8,512 bases of DNA from Eggerthellaceae bacterium (lineage in GTDB: Bacteria > Actinomycetota > Coriobacteriia > Coriobacteriales > Eggerthellaceae). Below the pieces are notes generated by a model. It was not told the origin of the DNA. It worked only from the letters and a program-made list of their open reading frames with translations, and searched no databases. This document shows positions 7,189-8,512 of this stretch, one piece after another. The position numbers and the translations under genes are program-made. Location: contig JAFXIM010000114.1 in the NCBI GenBank assembly GCA_017533165.1, positions 1-8,512 of the forward strand, written 5' to 3'. Every line of letters begins with the position of its first letter. Position 1 is the first letter of the stretch.

Positions 7189-7344
7189 ATGATTAACTGG
7201 CTCATGAATACCGATACCGTCAACTCCATCCTGTACGGCAGCTCTGCAGGCGTCTCATTCGGAAATTTTTCACGAGGAGAAGTGATCGTTGCCTTTGCTG
7301 TTGGCGTAATCATTTCTTTTGGAGCTCTCATCATTGGAGCATAG
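7189..7344 (+). CDS. 51-residue single-span membrane protein under LexA control, divergent from lexA
   Basis: I do not recognise a family. The ATG at 7189 has a clear ribosome site (GAGGGGAG, about 7175-7182) and follows a near-consensus promoter carrying two LexA boxes, so it is very likely a real, SOS-induced gene. Residues 1-30 are polar to mildly amphipathic (MINWLMNTDTVNSILYGSS, then GVSFGNFSRGE). Residues 31-50 (EVIVAFAVGVIISFGALIIG) form one hydrophobic, Gly/Ala-rich membrane span ending at the C-terminus. No signal-peptidase site, LysM domain or catalytic motif is seen. Other Gram-positive bacteria carry SOS division inhibitors beside lexA (yneA in Bacillus, divS in Corynebacterium, Rv2719c/chiZ in Mycobacterium), so a division inhibitor is the first guess from position; a TisB-like membrane-active peptide is another. 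A longer frame from TTG 7117 would start upstream of the transcription start and is rejected. Confidence 0.8.
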   Translation: MINWLMNTDTVNSILYGSSAGVSFGNFSRGEVIVAFAVGVIISFGALIIGA

Positions 7345-7370
7345 GCGCACCTAGCTTCCATTGCTTACTG

Positions 7371-7394
7371 CAAACGGCCTCATATGGCCGTTTG
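7371..7394 (+). terminator. Terminator after the small membrane protein gene
   Basis: CAAACGGCC (7371-7379) pairs perfectly with GGCCGTTTG (7386-7394) around a 6-base loop, followed by the moderately T-rich TTACTTTCT. It lies 27 bp after the small gene's stop and should separate its SOS transcript from nrdR. The T-run is interrupted, so some read-through is possible. Confidence 0.7.
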
Positions 7395-7440
7395 TTACTT
7401 TCTGGGAGATTACCATAGGGTATGATTACCCTGAAAGTAA
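7395..7440 (+). promoter_or_regulatory. nrdR promoter region with nested palindromes
   Basis: A likely -10 TATGAT (7421-7426) lies at the centre of the palindrome AGGGTA-TGAT-TACCCT (7417-7432); no good -35 is found at the normal distance, which suggests an activator-dependent or weak promoter. Outer arms TTACTTTC-T-GGG (7395-7406) and CCC-T-GAAAGTAA (7429-7440) are complementary with one mismatch and compete with the inner palindrome for the same CCCT. GATTACC also occurs twice as a direct repeat (7408-7414 and 7424-7430). The region looks like an operator for an unidentified regulator, and does not resemble the NrdR box. Confidence 0.5.
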
Positions 7441-7454
7441 AGTAAAGGAGCAAC

Positions 7455-7910
7455 ATGCTTTGTCCTTCATGCGCACATCCTGAATCCAAGGTGGTCGACT
7501 CAAGGCCCGCCGAAGAAGGCTCATCCATTAGGCGTAGAAGAGAGTGCTTGAACTGTGGCTCTCGTTTTACGACATACGAACGAATGGGCGAGTATCCGCT
7601 TATTGTTATAAAATCTGACGGCTCTTCCGAGGCCTTTGACCGTAGCAAGCTCATGCGTGGTCTGCTTATTGCTTGCGCAAAACGTCCTGTTTCTGCGGAA
7701 CAGCTAGACTCGCTTATAAACAAAATTGAGTCAGACCTTCGCTCTTCCCAGAAATACGAAATTCGCTCTAAGGATCTTGGAAACATAGTGATGTCCCATC
7801 TTTCGACCATTGATGAAGTTGCTTATGTTCGATTTGCGAGCGTCTACAAGGACTTTCAAAGTGCTGAGGAGTTTGCCTCTACGCTCAAAGACCTTAAGGG
7901 TAAGAAATAG
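7455..7910 (+). CDS. nrdR: Transcriptional repressor NrdR
   Basis: NrdR represses ribonucleotide reductase genes, sensing ATP/dATP through its ATP-cone. The protein has 151 residues, the normal size. A zinc ribbon uses Cys3 and Cys6 (MLCPSC) with Cys31 and Cys34 (ECLNCGSRF), preceded by RRRRECL and followed by FTTYERM. The ATP-cone spans about 46-136 (PLIVIKSDGSSEAFDRSKL, then LMRGLLIACAKRPVS). The C-terminal region VAYVRFASVYKDFQ is characteristic. The start is firm: AAAGGAG at 7444-7450 lies 4 bp from the ATG. dut follows 3 bp after the stop, so the two dNTP-pool genes share a transcript. No ribonucleotide reductase gene is in the window. Confidence 0.96.
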   Translation: MLCPSCAHPESKVVDSRPAEEGSSIRRRRECLNCGSRFTTYERMGEYPLIVIKSDGSSEAFDRSKLMRGLLIACAKRPVSAEQLDSLINKIESDLRSSQKYEIRSKDLGNIVMSHLSTIDEVAYVRFASVYKDFQSAEEFASTLKDLKGKK

Positions 7911-7913
7911 CTT

Positions 7914-8348
7914 ATGGACGTACGCATTAAAGTACTAGAACCTGGATTTGACGTACCTCACTACGCAACTCATGGAGATGCAGGTTTTGATCTCTGCTCA
8001 ACCCAGGATATCGAAATCGAGGCCGGTGGCCGCTCGCTCGTGCCCTGTGGCTTCGCCATCGAAATACCGGATGGTTACGCTGGATTGGTCATTCCTCGAA
8101 GCGGGCTCGCAATCAAGCATGGCATATCAATCGTAAATGCACCCGGCTTGATCGACAGCGGGTATCGAGGAGAGATTAAGGTCATCTTGATCAATACGGA
8201 TGCCAAACAGACATTTCATATTAAGCGTGGAGATAGAATTGCTCAGATGATGATCATTGCTTACCCAGCTATAAACTTTGTACTTAGCGATGAGCTGTCT
8301 GGTTCGGACAGGGGTCAAGGCGGTTTCGGCAGCACTGGAAAGCGTTAA
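7914..8348 (+). CDS. dut: dUTP diphosphatase (dUTPase)
   Basis: Dut hydrolyses dUTP to dUMP and pyrophosphate, keeping uracil out of DNA and supplying thymidylate synthesis. It is a trimeric-type dUTPase of 144 residues with all five motifs: I HGDAGFDL (20-27), II PRSGLA (61-66), III APGLIDSGYRGEIKV (76-90, with Asp81 at the catalytic position), IV RGDRIAQM (105-112) and V RGQGGFGSTG (133-142), so it should be active. The glycine-rich motif V ends only two residues from the C-terminus. It lies 3 bp after nrdR with no strong ribosome site of its own, so translation is probably coupled. No clear terminator follows before the next gene's leader. Confidence 0.96.
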   Translation: MDVRIKVLEPGFDVPHYATHGDAGFDLCSTQDIEIEAGGRSLVPCGFAIEIPDGYAGLVIPRSGLAIKHGISIVNAPGLIDSGYRGEIKVILINTDAKQTFHIKRGDRIAQMMIIAYPAINFVLSDELSGSDRGQGGFGSTGKR

Positions 8349-8488
8349 TTGCGCACTGCTCGTAGTTATCTCGCGTAAAATCGCCAATTTCCCCGTATCT
8401 GAACTCGTCTAAGACTAAAATAGGGCCTTAGAAAGGCTCTCAGAGCCTCAGACGTAAAACCGCAGGTCAGAAGCCTGTTTTAAGGACA
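8349..8488 (+). promoter_or_regulatory. Structured 140-base leader between dut and the next gene
   Basis: No gene is seen here. Two TAAAAT sequences (8376-8381 and 8416-8421) could be -10 elements, but neither has a good -35. After the second there are two hairpins: AGGCTC-TCA-GAGCCT (8434-8448, perfect 6 bp), and TAAAA/TTTTA plus CAGG/CCTG (8455-8482, 9 bp with a three-base bulge), which runs into the ribosome site AAGGA (8482-8486). The fold next to the ribosome site suggests control of translation, but it matches no riboswitch class I know. Confidence 0.45.
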
Positions 8489-8491
8489 ATG

Positions 8492-8512
8492 ATGACACAA
8501 AAACAAAATCAA
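8492..8512 (+). CDS. Start of an unidentified gene, cut by the window edge
   Basis: AAGGA (8482-8486) lies 5 bp before ATG 8492, which opens a frame reading MTQKQNQ to the window end. ATG 8489 is directly upstream in the same frame but only 2 bp from the ribosome site, so 8492 is preferred. Seven codons are too few to identify the product; the start is polar and Gln-rich and shows no signal peptide so far. Confidence 0.6.

Noticed and set aside
7331..7810. 159-residue minus-strand frame across nrdR
   Set aside because: It is antisense to the well-conserved NrdR sequence and to the terminator, with no domain signal.
8349..8488. TPP, cobalamin or lysine riboswitch in the leader before the last gene
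   Set aside because: None of the conserved core motifs of these classes is visible, so only a generic structured leader is reported.
1..8512. Mobile element, CRISPR array, tRNA or rRNA
   Set aside because: I saw no transposase, integrase, spaced repeats, tRNA cloverleaf or rRNA sequence; the window is syntenic core genome.

Overview
The window is chromosomal core DNA from a Gram-positive-type bacterium of moderate G+C. The gene order rny - (ATPase) - spoVS - miaB - miaA - hflX, followed by lexA, resembles the rny-ymdB-spoVS...miaB...miaA...hflX/lexA neighbourhood of Bacillus and Clostridium. Operators of the CGAAC-N4-GTTCG type occur in both Bacillota and Actinomycetota. From the protein flavour and the combination of RNase Y, SpoVS and NrdR/Dut, I lean towards Coriobacteriia (Atopobium/Olsenella-like), with Bacillota as the alternative. 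This is inference; no rRNA or taxon-specific marker is present.

Layout. 3-1187: 3' part of rny (RNase Y), whose N-terminus lies off the left edge. 1144-2286: a GHKL-type ATPase with no recognised name, overlapping the end of rny. 2287-2423: intergenic region with a small palindrome. 2424-2759: spoVS-like gene. 2771-4141 miaB, 4152-5093 miaA and 5072-6424 hflX follow as a tight co-directional block with gaps of about 10 bp or overlaps. A strong hairpin is folded into the last codons of hflX, and only 9 bp separate hflX from the convergent lexA (7078-6434, minus strand). 7079-7188 is a compact divergent SOS control region. It serves lexA on the left and a 51-residue single-span membrane protein (7189-7344) on the right. 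A terminator hairpin, then nrdR (7455-7910) and dut (7914-8348), follow. The window ends with a 140-base structured leader and the first codons of another gene (8492 onward).

How the genes fit together. RNase Y (mRNA decay), MiaA and MiaB (two successive steps of ms2i6A tRNA modification at A37) and HflX (ribosome-associated GTPase) form an RNA and translation quality block. LexA, the small membrane protein, NrdR (repressor of ribonucleotide reductase genes) and Dut (dUTP removal, dUMP supply) form a DNA-damage and nucleotide-pool block. The best candidate for something undescribed is the divergent SOS region. Two LexA boxes are perfect inverted copies around two overlapping face-to-face promoters, and a third degenerate box lies at the same 28-bp step. 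The region drives a very small membrane protein in the position where other Gram-positive bacteria carry SOS division inhibitors. The GHKL ATPase occupying the ymdB slot between rny and spoVS is the second.
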